DNA of 64,000 bases from Paragordius varius (taxonomy: Eukaryota > Nematomorpha), in contig OZ176057.1 in assembly GCA_964247055.1 (NCBI GenBank), positions 496,001 to 560,000 of the forward strand, given 5' to 3'. Shown here in pieces: positions 11,101-22,549 of this stretch. Positions within the stretch are counted from its first letter, which is position 1, and each line of letters opens with the position of its first letter. The notes beneath the pieces are model-generated. The model searched no databases, was not told the DNA's origin, and saw only the letters and a list, made by a program, of their open reading frames with translations. The position numbers were made by a program, and so were the translations under genes.

Positions 11101-13468
11101 GGCGCATATTATATTGATTTTCAGCAAGTATTTTTTATGTTACTAATATAAAGGGCTAAATTTAGTTGGATTTAATAAATTGACGTTTAATTTAATTCTA
11201 TCCATTCATATTGAGCCAAAATTTGCAAATAATATTTATTTAATAATATTTATATGATATCTAAGTTTTATAATTTTTGATCAAGTATTATGCAAATAAA
11301 TTGATTTTTTCCGAATATATCCACATATGGAAAAAGTGAAAAAAAAGTTTTCTACATTGACAATTTTTTTTATCCTTATATTTTTTGGATGTATATGTCA
11401 CAAGGGTTATATTAAGCTAGGTATGATATCTTGAGTAAATTTGTTGCACACTGTGTAATAGTAAAAAGTGAAAAAACTATAAGCCAATGATACTGCCTTT
11501 TGTTTTCTTTACTTTTTTTAGCAATAATTAATAACTTTCTAGCAATGTATACTCAATACTGTAATAAAATCCAATATTTTTTTAAAAAAAACGATTTAGG
11601 TTAATGAATAATTTTTTTATAATTTAATTCTTATTAAATTCAACCAAGAAAATGAAGTTAATAGGTTACTTTTTTTTATTTAAAAATTGGTATATTTATT
11701 ACCCTGATTGTTAAAAATTTAAATTAAAAATATGTTTTAAGTAATTTCATGCTATTTAACATAATACTGTAGTAAAATTAGTTTGATATTTCATTAATTT
11801 ATTTTATAATCTTTTGTGCTAATAGTAATATAATTATACAGAAAGACAAAAAACGTAAAAAATTAAAGACATTATCTTTTCTCAAAAGACAACCATTCTT
11901 TTTAACAAATTGTATTTTTTCTTATATTAATTGATTAATTACAATTGTTTTACAGTTCTATTTCATACTTTATTTTAGACATAAAGTTAGTTATATTATA
12001 TTTGAACAATTTTTATAATAGTGAAGCGAAAAAAATACTTTTCCCATGTTTTTAATGTTTTGTCAGTCTAATTTTACAGTATGAGTACTAAGTATATATT
12101 GCTAGAAAATTATTAATCATTGTTAAATAGTATATAGGACAAAGGCCAGTATTATTGGCTTATAGTTATTTTTTCACTTTTTACTATTATTAACACTTCG
12201 ATTCATTTGGAGTATCTAAATATTCCAGACTAATTTGAGTTAATAGAAAAAACGACTGAAGTAAACGGTTCCAATTTAAATTTATGCTTTTTTTCTAAAA
12301 AAATTATATAAATATGCCAAAATATCTAAATAAAATTTTGTTTCGAAAAAAATCCATGCTAAACTACTTCGACGCCATTTTTATTTTACAATTTTGCAAA
12401 TTCATTTATATTTAAGGGAAAATTAAAGCTATTTTTTTGTTAAAATACCTAAAATTGATAGAAATAGAAAAAGCGGTTTATTTTGTAATATTTTTCAATT
12501 TTACCATTGCACATATATCACGTTGACTAAATTTTTACCTTTCGGTTTTAGCTTAAAATAAGTAATATCAAGTATTTTTGAATAAATTTTTTTATATATT
12601 TCGGTTTATTAATGTTATATAAGTGCAAAATTTTGCCATGGTTTCGATTCCTTCCTTTTTAAAGAATTTAATTTTAAACAGGCCTTGGGAATCCAACTAC
12701 CCCAATTTGAATCGAAGGACTAAAATGAATGTGTATGTTGTATCCAAGTGTTAACCAATAGTAATTCTCTTTTCTGCATATTTTATTTAGCAATAATTAT
12801 TAATAACTTTCTTGATAACAAATTTTCGGTTAATAATATATTAAGGGATCAAAAATATATTGTTTTTATATATAAAAATTACGCCTTTTGCATTTTCAGC
12901 TTTTTGTCTATCTTAAATACTCTTTCTATACCTTTTCGCCTGAATCGTTTTTATCAATATCCATTGGTGGTGGTGCACTATTAGAATCTGCAGAATTCCG
13001 TTCACTAATTTGTGGCGTTTCTTTTGATTTTTTGGTATGTTGGGATGCCGCTTTTTGTTGACTTGAAATTTTTATGGTTGGTATATTGACTACCAAATTC
13101 GGTGTGGAACATGTAAGCGGTGTTTTAGATAAATTTGGATTTATTGCTTTTTGTATTAGAAATCTGTTATTTTTCAATTCAAGATTGTCCGGTTGATATA
13201 CTGAAGTTGGTTGTATAGTTAGTGTTTGTCTATGCTTTTTTACTTGTTTCTGCGTCGTTTGAGTTGTTTGTTGTAAAGTTTTTTGAGCATATTTTCCATT
13301 CTCCAGTCTTGTCTTGCTGTTGATGTTCGCGGGCCCAGTTAAATTGGGGCTTGATTTATACATGGCGGCGGATTTTTTCTGTTTCGTAAGGATTACTCTA
13401 GTTTCATTGGCTGGAGACTGAGTATTACCAAATAACTCGTAATTATTCTTTATAACGGGTACAAACAT
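8137..13468 (-). CDS. unrecognised Ser/Lys-rich protein, two exons
   Basis: On the minus strand, exon 13468-12932 (179 codons from ATG) ends GGC-GAA-AAG|gtatag. It joins in phase 0 to exon 8739-8137 after the acceptor atttag, giving 379 codons ending SLKKLN-stop. The upstream frame stays open to an acceptor-like gtag at 13480, so a further 5' exon is possible. The first exon encodes a Gln/Thr/Lys-rich, probably disordered segment with several SPNL/STPNL-type motifs and ends PPPMDIDKNDSGEK. The second has a basic stretch (SDKHHHTGKKKIRKK), a conserved-looking core (FIGGRRRKSKSYNSLEPDMI) followed by ALKLHMKENGLSF, and a Ser-rich run. There is no signal peptide or membrane segment, so a cytoplasmic or nuclear phosphoprotein is the natural inference. 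The 4.2-kb intron contains the giant palindrome at 9143-11565. Family not recognised. Confidence 0.65.
9143..11565. mobile_element. family F giant palindromic foldback element
   Basis: Two arms of about 1 kb (roughly 9143-10178 and 10505-11565) are inverted copies with very few mismatches. For example, aaccgtgcaacatactataa at the inner end of the left arm recurs inverted at about 10540-10565, and the acacagtgtgcaa block near 9210 recurs inverted near 11445. The spacer of about 325 bp has an internal direct repeat (aataaaactcctccaaagat, and again about 78 bp on). The outer ends (ggcagtattattggct and an inner gctagaaagttattaat block) match the short family F copy at 38079-38263. No reading frame of note occurs. 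It lies inside the intron of the Ser/Lys-rich gene. Confidence 0.85.
11450..12192. mobile_element. second family F foldback, sharing an arm with the giant one
   Basis: The block atagtaaaaagtgaaaaaac near 11458, followed by aagccaatgatactgcc and agcaatgtatactcaatact, is inverted at 12060-12192 (cagtatgagtactaag, ggccagtattattggct, tttttcactttttacta). The right arm of the giant palindrome therefore doubles as the left arm of this element. A family A left-arm fragment (about 11826-11990) sits between the arms. Confidence 0.7.
12195..12730. repeat. dispersed repeat E, inverted relative to 6225-6385
   Basis: cttcgacgccattttta near 12368 and aacggttccaatttaaattt near 12270 recur in opposite orientation at about 6225-6345 (aaaatggcgtcgaag, aatttaattggaacc). 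A second low-copy block with ccaactaccccaatttgaat ends near 12720. I cannot define ends or a coding region. Confidence 0.45.
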
Positions 13469-13479
13469 ATTAGTACAGT

Positions 13480-16212
13480 CTACAAAAAAAGTTTTATAGT
13501 ATAAAAAAGTATTTTGAAATGATGAATAAAATTCCCCCAAAAATGGTTAAAAACAGTTAAAATTTCAAAATTTTATAATTAAAAAATGTAGAATTTTTGA
13601 GCGGAGATGTAGGATTCAAGTATGTTGTAAGGAAATTATGATTAAAAATGCAAAAATAATATTATCGGAGAATCAAAAACAATTGCAATTATATTATGTT
13701 ATATATATATATATATATATATATATTTAAGTCAACTATGCTTTATAAATATATTAAACATAAATTATGTCATAATGTCCATTTTTTTTCAAGAATAACA
13801 TAAAACATGACATCGTTTTCAAATTTTGAAACAAACAATGTATAATAAAAAAAATATTTTCTGCCTTAAAAAAATGTATGAATTACAAGATTTTTTATAA
13901 AAAAAAATTATTTTTCTTTTTGAAAAATATGCATGAAATTTAAATGAGAAAATCAAAATTTAAACCTTTTTGGGAATATTTATAGCGCGTGAATAAAAAC
14001 TAAAATTAATTCCAATAATTACATGATAATTTTTTTGATTAATTAATTAATAAATAATTTGATGACATTTACTGTTAAAGTCGTTTTAGATTTTTTACAG
14101 TGACGTATGGTAAAAAACAACGATTGGTGGTAATTGTACAATTTTTTTTCCAAGATTTTAACATGTTTATATTTATAATATGTGCAAAGCTTTTTGATTT
14201 ACTATACGCAAATTTTTAAATAAATCAATTAATTATTTTGGCAATATCAAAAGTAAGTAAATAAATGGTTAAATTTAGCCATAAATTAACGAAAAAGTTT
14301 GAATTAAAATATTTTTGCGACAATTTTGAACAGAGTCCAAAAAAAGTGTTTATTATTATAGTAATTACTGTTTTAAAGAGTTGACCTGTTTTTTTTATCG
14401 ATTCAAAAAAAGACAAAAATTTAACAGTAAAAATTAAATCTTTCAATAATTTAAAGACAAAAAATGTAAAATAACTTATATTTTATATATTATGAGTTTC
14501 AAATAATGAATAAAGGTGTACTTACTTAATGATATAAAAAATTTAAATACTACGAACAAAGCTAAGAAAGGCAAATATTTTGAAACCTTGTTTTTTTATA
14601 AAACAATCGATTTGGGGCACTCTAAATAAAGGGAATATTTGTAAATTTTATATCTTTAATTTCTTATATTGCAATATTGTAATAATATAATTTATATGGG
14701 TAGAAAAAATCAAAATGTGAAAAAGTATGGTTGGGTGGTTCATTGTCTTTTGTTAATTAAAACAATTTGTGTTCATGTCAATATTTACTGGGGGGCATAC
14801 AGCCCTTCAAATTTCTTAGATACAAAATTTTATGAAATTCAAGTAAAATAATTATTTTTTTAAAACACCTTTTCTGAATGAATCTTCCCGAGAATTTGAT
14901 AATGAAAGAACTGCAAAAAATGTCAAAATAAATTTTATCAAAGTTTTGGGTTTGAAACTACATAATAAAATATTTGTTAATGCCTCAAAAAATCAGGTCC
15001 GCGAAGTTTGTGTTGAACACCCTTGAAAAGTTGCAAAGCTAGGAATAGATGTGTAAATCATTAACACACATCAATTTTATATTTATCATATAATTAATTG
15101 TAATAATGATTCAGGTGTGGTTATATTGAAAAAATTATTAAAAAATTATTTTATTTTTTATGCATAGATATTATGATTAAATTATTAGCCCAGCTTATTT
15201 ACCTACCAGTTTAGAATCATGAATTTATATTTAACATAAGTATTCGAATAAGATTGGAATATGTCATAAAAGTCGCGAAGCTAATTATATAAAAATATAT
15301 TTTTTTTTCGGAATTTCAATACAACATTTTTTGTGTTGATAATAATAATTATTATTATTTAAATACAAAATCAATTCAATTGTGATGAGTAGGAAATCAA
15401 TCGAAAAATTTGTAATTGCAATATATATTATATTGCGATTTTCATAAATTTATTTAGATAACATTACATTGTATTTATTACATTGTATTGTTTTCTTTAG
15501 TTGGAACTAACTTAGATTCATATTGAATAGATAAAAAAATAGATTTATAATTGTAATATTTTTTGCGCGTAAGTATATATAAAATTTCATTCATTATTAA
15601 AAACGCAATAAAAAGAAAATTAATTGAAAAGATTGCTGAGGCTGACTGACGCAAAGTATCAATTTTCATTTTTTTAAAAATATTTAAAGGGATTTTTTCG
15701 GATATTTTTAGACAAAGATATATAGTTTTCGATTCATAAATATTGGTAAATTTTAAAACGAACAAATTGAAAATATATTTCATTTCAAAATTTAGAGGGA
15801 GAACAGGTCAAATTTTATGCAAAAAATATTCTTAAATGGCTAAAAATCCATAAAAAAGTAATTATCATTATTATGTAGTATAGATAAGTAAAGGAAATGT
15901 AAAAATATCGTATTGTCTAATTCTAATCTTTACTTTTGTGTTCCTAATACTATTTTTATTGATTTTTAGCTTTTTTTACCATCATTCATTCAGTATATTA
16001 TATTCAGAAATCTATACATTTAAGCCACGTTTTTTTTTCTGGTAGCATTCTTAAAACATTATAAAATTAATCCTTTTTTTTGTCATTATTATAAATTTTT
16101 TTTTTAAAAAATTCACTAATACTTTAAATTTAAATCCTTGTCTTTTATCCAGTGCAAGAACCCGAAATTTTTTTTTAGATTTTTTCGTATTATATTTTCT
16201 ATTTTTAATTTA
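13480..16212. other. gene-poor region with one coding-like fragment
   Basis: A TA microsatellite lies at about 13698-13727, and a family A right-arm remnant (aaaaagtatggttgggtggt) at about 14700-14760. The coding-like stretch at 14861-15032 is listed separately. A 101-codon minus-strand frame (15478-15783) with a membrane-like segment is within the range expected by chance for DNA of this composition. Confidence 0.45.
14861..15032 (+). pseudogene. orphan coding-like fragment
   Basis: The frame reads TPFLNESSREFDNERTAKNV, continues KINFIKVLGLKLHNKIFVNA and ends ...REVCVEHP-stop, with protein-like composition. There is no ATG and no AG acceptor immediately upstream in the right phase. A possible donor (AAT-CAG|gtccgc) lies inside it at about 14998. 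It may be a decayed exon, an exon with an acceptor I could not find, or a transposon relic. Family unknown. Confidence 0.3.
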
Positions 16213-16469
16213 CAGTGAGGATTTGGTACGGACAAAACGTAAAAACGATAAAGATCAATATTTTTATCAAAAGACAATCATATACTTTTATTTGGCTTAC
16301 ATAAATATTTAATTACAATTGTAATTAATTGCTACCAATTTATATATTTATCTTAATAACCAAGTAAAAAGTACATTGGGTTTTCAAAAATTACAAGTTA
16401 TGTCATTTAAAATAATTGTTTGTCTTTATATTTCTACATTTTGTCCGTATAATTTTTATTTTTACCTGC
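16213..16469. mobile_element. MITE family A upstream of mitochondrial-protein gene
   Basis: Left end tacagtgaggatttggtacg and right end ccgtataatttttattttta; the copy is moderately diverged. It ends only about 55 bp before the ATG of the next gene, so it may form part of that gene's promoter or 5' leader. Confidence 0.75.
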
Positions 16470-16525
16470 ATGTAAAAATGTTACCAATTTTCTTGATTAT
16501 TATATATCTTTTTTTAGAATCAAAT

Positions 16526-19500
16526 ATGTTAGTTATTGGTGGCAGAAATTTTTATCAAAAATCTCAACGTTATTTTTCAACAAAAACTCACAACAAAATG
16601 ATATTTTGTAAAAATTTTATTCCGAATTATTTCTCAACTCAATATATCTCAACTACTTTAAAGAACACCAGTCCGAAAAGCTTAAAAGGTATGATTTTTT
16701 TATACTTTTATTTTTTACAAAAAAAAATAAAATTAATTATACAGACGAAACATAAACACAAATGTTTTTTAAATGACGTGTCTGTTCTTTTTTAAGCCCT
16801 ATTTTCTTTCAAAGTTATTGTATATTGTTTTACAGTCATGTATTATTTTATCATTTTTTTAAATGGGTATTATATTTGGTAATGGACAAAACAAAAGGTC
16901 AATGGTATTAACAATATCATATTCATCAAAAAAGTATAAGAATTACCATGGAGCTTATGTTTTTTTCCATTCTTTACCAAATATTTATACCCATTTAACG
17001 GAAAAAAAATAAATTTTCGATAAAATAAAAAATACATCACTGTAATTTGCAAAGTATGAAATAGAAATGTAAATTAGAAAGACAATCAATTAAATCAGTA
17101 TGCATTTTAATGGTTGTTTATTTCTAACTATAGTTGGCAACAACAAGGAGTGTATGTAAAAAACGACACACGAAATGTTGAATAAACAATTTATTCCTTT
17201 ATTTTTTCCATCTTTCACTTTTGTGTTGCAAATTGCCCAATTATAGTGTGTAAAATAAGCAACCATTAAAATGCATACTGTAATTTATATATCAAAAAGT
17301 ATGGTTGGTTGTTTTTTGAAAAAAAAACGTTGTCTTTATGTTTTTACGATTTGTCTGTATATTTTTAATTTTTACTGAACTTTTTATGTGTTATTTAAAA
17401 ATAATTTTAACAGGTCTCTTTTAATCTTTTAAACAATAAAAATTGGTTTGTTTATGAACTTGCTTCTAAGTTGTGAAATTTAATTAATCTAATTATATAA
17501 AGTACGGTCATAATTTGATAAAAACAACAAAAGAGGTATTTTTAACATGGATAAACTATTTGACAATTTGTACAATTTTTGAAGCAATTAATTAATTAAT
17601 TGGTCGTTTTTATTTGTATATAGAGAGAGAACAATTACTGGTCATTTTGCCTTTAAATAGCCTAAAATATTCTCTAATTTATATTATTTACTTATTTAAT
17701 TCAATTAAAATTGTGGGAAAAAACAGTATTTAACACTTCTTTTCACTTTTTTGTCCTAGTTTACCTTTTGGGGTAGTTTTATATGGCGGTTTGGTTAAAA
17801 TTTAATTATTAAATATTGTTCTTATTTAAAATATAAAAACGCTTATATTTTACAGTTTTGGGACTTTTAGAGTCTAAAATTGGTATACTCTAAAACACGA
17901 TTGAACGAACAGCTGTTTTAAAAATCAAAATATATCCAGTTTTTTCGGGTAAAATATATCCTGAAAGCTTTTTAATGTTAATTATTTACATTTTCTAACC
18001 ATAACTATTTATTTGCCTGTTGCATTAGCGATTTAAACAAATTTATGTAAAAAAATGGCGGCAAAAAGTTTGAAATGAGAATTCAATTTTCAAAATAATG
18101 TTAATGCGCCTAAAAGGTTTAAGAAGTATATATTTTTAAACATTTTTAAGTTATTCATTTAAATCATTCTGTAATATAAATAAAACTATCCCAAAAAGAA
18201 ATTTATTGTTAATTAAAATTTATGTAAATCAATAAAAATGAAATAATACCAAACAGGTATATAAATTAAATTCCATTTTAGCCAAAAACAAAAATGACCA
18301 ATGCTTTCCTTACTATATCTAATAAACTTGTCAGTGTTTATTTCCATGTCTCAAAAATATCACTTTTGATGTTTTTTTGATAAATACAATTTGCAGTAAT
18401 CTAATTCTAATTTTGACTGTAATTTAGGTGTGATTTGATGGTTAAAAGTTAAAACTAAGTTTGTAAAATTCAAAATTAATTTTAGCTTTAACATTTCATG
18501 TCCAAAATCTTTTTTTAAGGTTAACTGTCTAACTTAAATATAAAATAGTGATAGTAAATTTGTTAAGCAATTCAACTCCTTTTTTATTAAAATGCCACAA
18601 TGGTATATACGTATTTAAATTAAAATTTATTGTTTTCTATAACGCTATTGCTAAATTATAATATCCTTAAAATTACAGTAAAAATTACAAAACATAAAAA
18701 TATAAACACTAATTTTTTTAAAAAAGACAACCTTATACTTTTTTAAACCATAATTTTTCCTATATACTAAAATTGTAAAATTTAGATTTGATTATGTTGG
18801 TAATATTCTCTATTTTACACTTTGCCATTTTAAACAATTAGTTATATTAAAAATATAAAGATTTAAAATATGGTTGTTTTATATTGGAAAAAAATATTTG
18901 CTTTATATTTTTACGTTTGTCCGTATAATTTCAATTTTTACTGTATATAGTGTTGAAAAATATCTGGGTTTTAAACATAGTTGTCTTTAATAAAAGATTT
19001 GTCTTTGAGTTTTCTGTCAATCTAATTTTATTTTTTTAATTTTATTTAATAGATCCTTTACCAAATTACACATATGCCAGAGATGTTTTTTCCCTGAGAA
19101 AACCGATCGAAATCCCAAAAAACTTTACAGAAACTGAAAGTTATCGACAAACTCAAGACAATAAAAAAGTTGAGGATTACAGTAAATTAGTTAAAATAAA
19201 TTAGTTTAAATGCCACACATATAAAAACTTAACAAAAAAATATCCTATTTTATCCTTGATTGACTGATATAACTTGGTTTATGGTAATACAATTGTGTAA
19301 CAATCAAAATTTAGTATGCTACCAATTTACATCTCTATTCCGTTTTCCCAATTTTATTCATATAGGATATCTAAAATCAAACATCAAGATTTCAGATAAT
19401 TTTTTTAAAGTACCTGTATTATTTTAAATAACTAAGTTTCATTGTATAAGTAAAAGTTATGGATCAATTTACTAAGCATTTAATTATGTTCTTAACGGTT

Positions 19501-20047
19501 TTTTATCCATTCCATAATTTAATTCAAGAATATGGTTATTTATATCTTTGACAAAGAGAACAATACTATTTTAAACTCTTTATTAACTATGTAGTTACAA
19601 GGGTTGAAAATCTCTAAAAAGATCTTTATTATTTCAATTTTCATTGGAATTTTACCCAATAAAAGGTGGTTGTCTCTTTTTTTGAAAAAAATAATCTTTA
19701 TTTTAAACGGTTTTTTAACGATTATGATATTATATAAAATAATCTCTTATTTTGAAAAATATTCTTATAATTATGACTTTCTTTGTTTAGATACCAATGC
19801 AATTTTCGCCGATCGACATGAACAAACTAAACACGAATTTTGGATTGATTCTACTGGCAGGTTTCAGCTTTGGCTTAAGAAAGCACTTATCGTAGGTTCC
19901 CTCTCTATATTTCTCATTTATTTTTGCATTGTACGCGAAGAAAATGAAATTGATGCCAATTTTGACATGAGCCTTGAACAGAGATGGGCCCTCATACAAA
20001 AGGAAAAAGCCCAAAAACTTGCTCAAAAAGACAGGGAAACTTTTTAA
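16526..20047 (+). CDS. putative mitochondrial single-pass membrane protein
   Basis: Three exons, all splitting codons in phase 1: 16526-16688, 19053-19181 and 19791-20047 (182 codons). The N-terminus is a typical mitochondrial presequence, with Arg, Lys, Ser and Tyr and no acidic residues (MLVIGGRNFYQKSQRYFSTK). Exon 2 is soluble and charged (YARDVFSLRKPIEIPKNF). Exon 3 carries FADRHEQTKHEFWIDSTGRF, one membrane span at about residues 129-145 (ALIVGSLSIFLIYFCIV), and a charged tail (REENEIDANFDMSLEQRW, then Lys/Gln-rich). Presequence plus one span plus a charged tail resembles accessory subunits of respiratory complex I such as NDUFB11, but I cannot assign it firmly. The first exon is preceded by a polypyrimidine-AG (tctttttttag-aatcaaATG), which suggests a 5' leader intron or a trans-splice acceptor. 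Introns hold families A, C and D. Confidence 0.7.
17041..17378. mobile_element. family A copy split by family D
   Basis: The right arm (aaaaagtatggttggttgtt to tttttaatttttactg) is intact at 17290-17378. The interior half (gcaaagtatgaaatagaaat) lies left of a 185-bp insertion, and the outer left arm is missing. Confidence 0.65.
17096..17280. mobile_element. MITE family D, 185 bp
   Basis: Perfect inverted ends CAGTATGCATTTTAATGGTT and AACCATTAAAATGCATACTG, followed by TA on the right. The interior contains ggcaacaacaaggagtgt and a palindromic acaccatt-like core. It has interrupted a family A element. The first seven bases (CAGTATG) resemble family F ends, so D and F may be mobilised by the same kind of transposase. 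Confidence 0.9.
17725..18225 (+). mobile_element. family C element, most complete single copy
   Basis: This copy shows the family's parts in order: cttttcacttttttgtccta, ttggggtagttttatat, ttttacagttttgggac, a gaacagctg block, cctgaaagctttttaatg, ctgttgcattagcgattt, aaaatggcggcaaaaagt, and an end with aaactatcccaaaa that is inverted relative to the ggggtagttt near the start. There is no reading frame. It lies within intron 1 of the mitochondrial-protein gene. Confidence 0.75.
18676..18943. mobile_element. MITE family A, complete
   Basis: Flanked by TA on both sides; ends cagtaaaaattacaaaacat and tataatttcaatttttactg. It lies about 110 bp before exon 2 of the mitochondrial-protein gene. Confidence 0.85.
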
Positions 20048-20186
20048 TCCCCCTATTAATGAATGGATTAGAGTTTAAATCCAATCTTAAATTTGTCCAT
20101 AAACTCATACATAGACTAGTGTATAATTATGAAAAAGTTCCGAATCTAAAAAAAATGTTAATAACAGTTTACTAACATAAATATCT

Positions 20187-20518
20187 TTATTGTTGCCTTT
20201 TATATTGCAAAACGTGACAATTTCTATCATATAAACATTTTCTATCTATACATTTGGAATACAGCGGCCCTTTAAAATATAACTGAGGTCCACGAGAAAT
20301 TTCATCTGCAAAAGTTTACAAAATCAACTAAGTAAAATTGATTTTGTTAAACTTTCAGAATTTATTTGCCCAAATTTTGCCAATGAGAACTAGCGGGAAA
20401 AATGTTAAAAGAAATCGTAGTTTTTACAGTCTTATGTTTATAATCTAATAAAATATGTTGTTTGTCTATTATATATTTTACGAATGCGATTCGCGAAGGT
20501 TAGAACAATCGCACTCAT
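20187..20518 (-). CDS. tiny three-exon gene, unknown product
   Basis: Minus-strand exons 20518-20482, 20444-20391 and 20305-20187 all join in phase 1 and give 69 codons. The product begins MSAIVLTFANRIHYKHKTVK. The last exon is convincingly coding (EISRGPQLYFKGPLYSKCID, then a Cys/Arg-rich end, CLYDRNCHVLQYKRQQ). Introns are only 37 and 85 bp. The gene converges on the mitochondrial-protein gene with about 140 bp between stops. The last exon is the strongest part; the first two rest on splice phase and codon content. A short basic protein with Cys residues in C-x4-C-x5-CH order could be organellar or ribosome-associated, but no family is recognised. Confidence 0.5.
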
Positions 20519-20560
20519 CAAAAATATTTATTTGGTCCCAATATCGTGTGTGACCATATA

Positions 20561-20838
20561 CAGTAAAAATTGAAATTATACGGAAAAACGTGGGAATAAT
20601 ATAAGGACAAATATTTTTTAAAATACAACAACCATACTTTTTTCTATATAAGCTATTTAATTACTATTGTAATATATAAAATTGATTATGCTGATATTAT
20701 ACATCTTTATAACACATTTTACCATTTCAAACAATGAGTTATTTTTAAAAAAAGATTTAAAAATTCTCATTGTCTTGTGGAAAAAAATATTTGTCCTTAT
20801 ATTATTACGTTTTGTCCGTATAATTTCAATTATTACTA
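20561..20838. mobile_element. MITE family A
   Basis: Flanked by TA at the left, with end cagtaaaaattgaaattata. The right end is slightly degraded (tttcaattattactatg). It starts 43 bp from the start codon of the tiny minus-strand gene. Confidence 0.85.
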
Positions 20839-21243
20839 TGATAACGATAAAAGTTTTGAGGTCGTTTGAAACATTTACAGATACTTATATTATGTTAAGT
20901 TTATCAAAAAATTTGATAAATAATTCTATTCAGCTAAAATAGCACTCTTAGGGCCGCTGTTTGAGAAAACCATTGGTTTATAGTGTTTTTGTTCCTTTTT
21001 AAGGGTAAAAACTTGAGAATTGTAATTGTAACAGAAAGGAACATTCGCTTACCCCTGCCCACGGGGGCTAAATGACTTTAATTATGAAAAAAATTGCCCA
21101 AATTCAGGGTTCAAACTTTGGCACACTTGGCCCTAATTATAACAGTATCTTTCAAAAAATTGCAATTTTTACTGAGAGCAACAAATTTTAAATATGTTAG
21201 GAGTTAATGTTCATCTAGTGATTACTTAAAATAAAAATAATTA

Positions 21244-21522
21244 CAGTAAAAATTTTAATTATACGGACATGAGAAAATATAAATGCAAATTTTTTTTCCA
21301 AAAGACAATGATAATTTTTGAATCTTAATTTTTTTAAATATAACACGTTGTTTGAAATGGCAAAGTGTGTTATAGAGATATGTATTACTAACACAATAAT
21401 TTTATATATTACAACAAATAGCTAATATTTGGAACATTAAAGGTTTGAAAAAGTATGGGGTGTGTTTTAAAAAATATTAATCTTATTTTTACGTTTTCTC
21501 CGGATAATTTCAATTTATATTG
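21244..21522. mobile_element. MITE family A
   Basis: TA-flanked; ends cagtaaaaattttaattata and ataatttcaatttatattg. The right terminus is mutated. Confidence 0.8.
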
Positions 21523-21952
21523 TATTTATGACTTTTAATATCAATTTTGAACAATAATAATATCTTTTGTTTTCAATTAATTGAGAGTATAATATCAAAT
21601 TTTCAAAAATTATTATAAAGTTATCTTTTGCATGTTTGTAAAAAAATAATATATATAAACTAAAAATTAGATATATGAGGTAAAATATTAAATTAATTTG
21701 TATTTATGAATGCGTGTGTGTGTGTGTGTGTGCGTCATTCCCTTCATATTCATACTATCCATATCCCTGAAACCTAAAAAGTAAAAAAAATGGATTAAAA
21801 ATTATTTTATAAAACAAAATAAATAGTTCCTTAAAATATAATTAAACTCTCAAATAAAATCTGTATATATCGTAAAAATTAAACCAAAACCTAAGTAAAA
21901 AAATTAATAAAATGGGTTTTATAAATTAATGAACTATATTAAATGCAATATA

Positions 21953-22146
21953 CAGTAAAAATTGAAAATATACGGACAAAACGTAAAAATATAAAGACAA
22001 TATTTTTCAAAAGAAAACCATTTTCAAACCTTAATTTATCCTATTTAAAACATTTAATATTGAAAAAAATCAAGATTTAAAAAGTATGGTTTTATTAAAA
22101 AGTATTTGTATTTATAAATTTATCCGTATAATTTAAATTTTTACTG
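21953..22146. mobile_element. MITE family A, short form
   Basis: Both ends are intact, but the interior is about 80 bp shorter than in other copies, so the two arms nearly meet. Confidence 0.8.
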
Positions 22147-22549
22147 TTTTTAATATATTAGCAGCGCCCAACTAGGCCTTACATAAGGTTTAACTTTATG
22201 TCATTATATTTAATTCTATAAAATACTGTTATTGTGCCATAATTAGTGTTTAATTGGGTGCCTATATACTAATTTTCTAGCAATATTATTAAATATTATA
22301 TATACCTATAAAAGCTTTCACATATATAGGGTGGGGATTTTATCAATTTTACTAAAAACGGTTGAAATAAGGTCTGTGCTAAAAATATTTCAAAATCAAA
22401 AAAATATAAATTGATTTCTAGTCAGAATGACTAAAATTATAGAATATGCCAATAAAAACCAAACAGTTTTAAAACTGAACAAAACAATTTTTTAGTTTGT
22501 TGTTTTCTTAATATTATTCCCAAAAACTCTTAAGAAAAAATTAAATTAC

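Larger units (their letters stand above)
20839..22549. other. intergenic region with MITEs and a GT microsatellite
   Basis: No gene is supported. Between the family A copies, 20948-21140 is a less A+T-rich block bounded by ttagggcc and ggccctaa. A short (TG)n tract lies at about 21716-21731. The region ends near the presumed 3' end of the eRF3 transcript. Confidence 0.5.

Noticed and set aside
15478-15783. 101-codon minus-strand frame with a hydrophobic segment
   Set aside because: Length is near chance expectation for stop spacing over 64 kb of this composition; rich in Ile, Asn, Lys and Tyr with no recognised motif. An internal ATG at 15669 gives a 63-residue membrane-like peptide, noted only as a weak possibility.
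16376-16525. N-terminal extension of the mitochondrial-protein exon
   Set aside because: This part of the frame lies mostly in a family A MITE; the presequence-like ATG at 16526 and the preceding acceptor make a better start.
19604-19790. Upstream extension of mitochondrial-protein exon 3
   Set aside because: An acceptor (tttgtttag) at 19790 joins in phase with exon 2, and the upstream residues have chance-like composition.
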